Assembly (NCBI GenBank): GCA_041648735.1
Contig: JBAZOO010000015.1
Location: 22,814-86,813, forward strand
Reading direction: 5' to 3'
DNA length: 64,000 bases
DNA from: JBAZOO01 sp041648735
GTDB lineage: Bacteria; Verrucomicrobiota; Lentisphaeria; Oligosphaerales; CAITYL01
The notes below the pieces were generated by a model that was not told the DNA's origin, searched no databases, and worked only from the letters and a program-made list of their open reading frames with translations. Made by a program: the position numbers and the translations under genes. Shown piece by piece: positions 62,699 through 64,000 of this stretch (the first letter of the stretch is position 1; the number at the start of each line of letters is the position of its first letter).

Positions 62699-64000
62699 CT
62701 ACCGCCCGGCGAAGACTGCCTGGACGGCAGGTCCCCGGCGGCTGCGGAGGAGGCCGACCGCGCCGAGGCAAAGCAGCGCCAGCGCCGCCGGCTCGGGCAC
62801 GACCTGCAGCACGCCGGTGCTGTCCGTGAAGGTGTAGGTCATGCCAGCGTTGGTGCCGCTCCACACCCCGGAAGCACCGGTCAGGCTGAAGCCGTCAACC
62901 GTCACCGTGCCGAACTCGCCGGCGTAGCCGCCGGTGAAGGTGAACAGCTCGTAGCTGCCGGACTGGGCGGCGACGTTATAGCTGCCATAGGACACGATGT
63001 CCAGCAACCCGCCATAGGTCAGGCCACCGGCGGTGGTGACCGTCACGTTGTCGTAGCCCGTGCCGAGGGTGGCGCCGCCGATCTCCATCTGCGTGGTGGA
63101 GCCCGCCCCGGTGGAGGTCAGGGTCAGGGAACCCACGGTCAGTTGTCCGGGGCTGGTGCCGGGGGCGAGCTTGCCGCCGGCCTGCACCGTCACCGCGCCG
63201 CCGAGGGTGCCGGAGCCGCCGAGGGTGGCGGTGTTCTTGACCGTGACCGCGCCGGTGGCCGCGGACTGGTTGCCGTTGACCAGCAGCGTGCCGCCGTTGA
63301 CGTCCGTCGCCCCGGTGTAGCTGTTCGCGCCGGAGAGAACCCAGGTGCCGGTGCCGCTCTTGATGAAGCTGGTGGCGCTGGCGCCGTTGTCGCCGATAAC
63401 GGGCGCGAAGGTGTTGCTCCCGGTGTTGGTTCCGCCGAGGGTGAAGTTCTGGGTGGTAAAGGGCGGAAGCGCCCCGGTGAAGGCCACCGCGCCGGTGTTG
63501 GTGAAGCTCAACGCGCCGGTGCCAGTGTTGATAATGGCGGGACCAATCACGGAGAACGCGCCCGTCGGTCCGAGGGTCATGAGCCGGTCGGTGCTGTCAC
63601 CGCTGCCGGTATAGGTCAGGGACGAACTCTGCCCGATTACCAGGTTGGCCGCCGCGTTCGTGGATGCGCCGACGCCGCTGGCGTTGCCGCCGTTGTCCAG
63701 CTTGCTGACACGCAGGTTGGCGCCGCCGCCGAGGATCGTCGCGCCGGTATAGCTGCTGCCGGTTCCCGTGAAGGTGAGGATATTCGAGCTTCCTCCCGAC
63801 ACTCTGACACCCAGGACATTGGTCCCGCTGTTCGGATTGACGATGTTGGAGCCATACGTATAGGTGGCGCCCCAACCTCCCTGGTTGATGTCGAGGCCCA
63901 GGAACGCGCCGGATTCCAGCCCGCTTGAGGCCGTGGAGGCGCCGAGGTGGGTGCCGTCCAGCAGGGTATCGACATCGGCCGCGAGGAAAGTGCTGCCTCC
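62699..64000 (-). CDS. Autotransporter-associated beta-strand repeat protein with PEP-CTERM tail, 5' end outside window
   Basis: 433 C-terminal residues are in the window; the frame is open to the right edge. The sequence is Gly/Thr/Ser-rich beta-helix, with a PATR-type repeat (GTWVLSGANSYTGATDVNGG, GTLLVNG) and related units such as TLGGSGTLGGAVTVQAGG. The end, VVPEPAALALLCLGAVGLLR followed by SRR, is a PEP-CTERM sorting signal: a PEP motif, a hydrophobic helix and a basic end. The last ten residues (PAVQAVFAGR) and the stop come from the dispersed 47-bp repeat at 62688-62734. It is expected to be exported and processed by an exosortase-type system, then displayed at the surface. Confidence 0.88.
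   Translation of the reverse strand, partial: GGSTFLAADVDTLLDGTHLGASTASSGLESGAFLGLDINQGGWGATYTYGSNIVNPNSGTNVLGVRVSGGSSNILTFTGTGSSYTGATILGGGANLRVSKLDNGGNASGVGASTNAAANLVIGQSSSLTYTGSGDSTDRLMTLGPTGAFSVIGPAIINTGTGALSFTNTGAVAFTGALPPFTTQNFTLGGTNTGSNTFAPVIGDNGASATSFIKSGTGTWVLSGANSYTGATDVNGGTLLVNGNQSAATGAVTVKNTATLGGSGTLGGAVTVQAGGKLAPGTSPGQLTVGSLTLTSTGAGSTTQMEIGGATLGTGYDNVTVTTAGGLTYGGLLDIVSYGSYNVAAQSGSYELFTFTGGYAGEFGTVTVDGFSLTGASGVWSGTNAGMTYTFTDSTGVLQVVPEPAALALLCLGAVGLLRSRRGPAVQAVFAGR

Overview
The window is GC-rich chromosomal DNA (about 65-70% G+C by eye). The most likely source is a PVC-superphylum bacterium of Lentisphaerota (Victivallales-like) or Kiritimatiellota type. The clues are a pseudopilin ending in an H-X9-DG motif, a beta-strand-repeat protein with a PEP-CTERM tail, a run of glycoside hydrolases with a sulfatase, stand-alone uroporphyrinogen-decarboxylase-family proteins, and intergenic DNA full of short dispersed palindromes and a 9-bp tandem repeat. 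The taxonomic call is an inference; no rRNA gene is present.

1-25.5 kb is housekeeping. A large MscS/MscK-type channel runs off the left edge and diverges from an orphan YejA-like binding protein. After a GGQ-domain release-factor-like protein and a TPR lipoprotein come rnfCDGE, without rnfA or rnfB, a UvrD/PcrA helicase, and a convergent FtsK-type motor lacking a membrane domain. Then follow ribH-nusB-ftsY-trmH, smpB-queA, a MoxR/DUF58/BatD-like operon and lon.

25.6-32.3 kb looks like a surface or pilin-modification region: a GT39-like membrane protein, three pseudopilins and a PglL/WaaL-type O-oligosaccharyltransferase/ligase. The reading frame of the last runs without a stop into one of the pseudopilins. 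An HD phosphohydrolase and an SLC13/ArsB-type transporter follow. 32.4-39.7 kb holds a 2,097-residue alpha-2-macroglobulin with an intact thioester motif and a SagB-type oxidoreductase.

39.9-45.3 kb is the accessory hot spot. A gutted IS91-type transposase is followed by an AT-rich 3.8-kb island flanked by about 44-bp direct repeats. The island carries three attC-like recombination sites, each starting within 13 bp after the stop codon of a + strand gene. This is the architecture of an integron gene-cassette array without an integrase. Cargo: a CxxCxG mini-protein (one intact and one frameshifted copy), a GIY-YIG nuclease-like protein, a UDG-like protein, a HicAB-type toxin-antitoxin pair and a secreted-protein pseudogene with two stops. 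A truncated msrB lies at the right flank.

45.3-61.1 kb is a minus-strand carbohydrate and nucleoside catabolic cluster: two URO-D-family proteins, a nucleoside hydrolase, an MFS transporter, four glycoside-hydrolase-like enzymes and a sulfatase. The GH2 gene has noticeably lower GC. 61.3-64 kb has the H-X9-DG pseudopilin, a repeat-dense spacer and a partial PEP-CTERM autotransporter-repeat protein running off the right edge.
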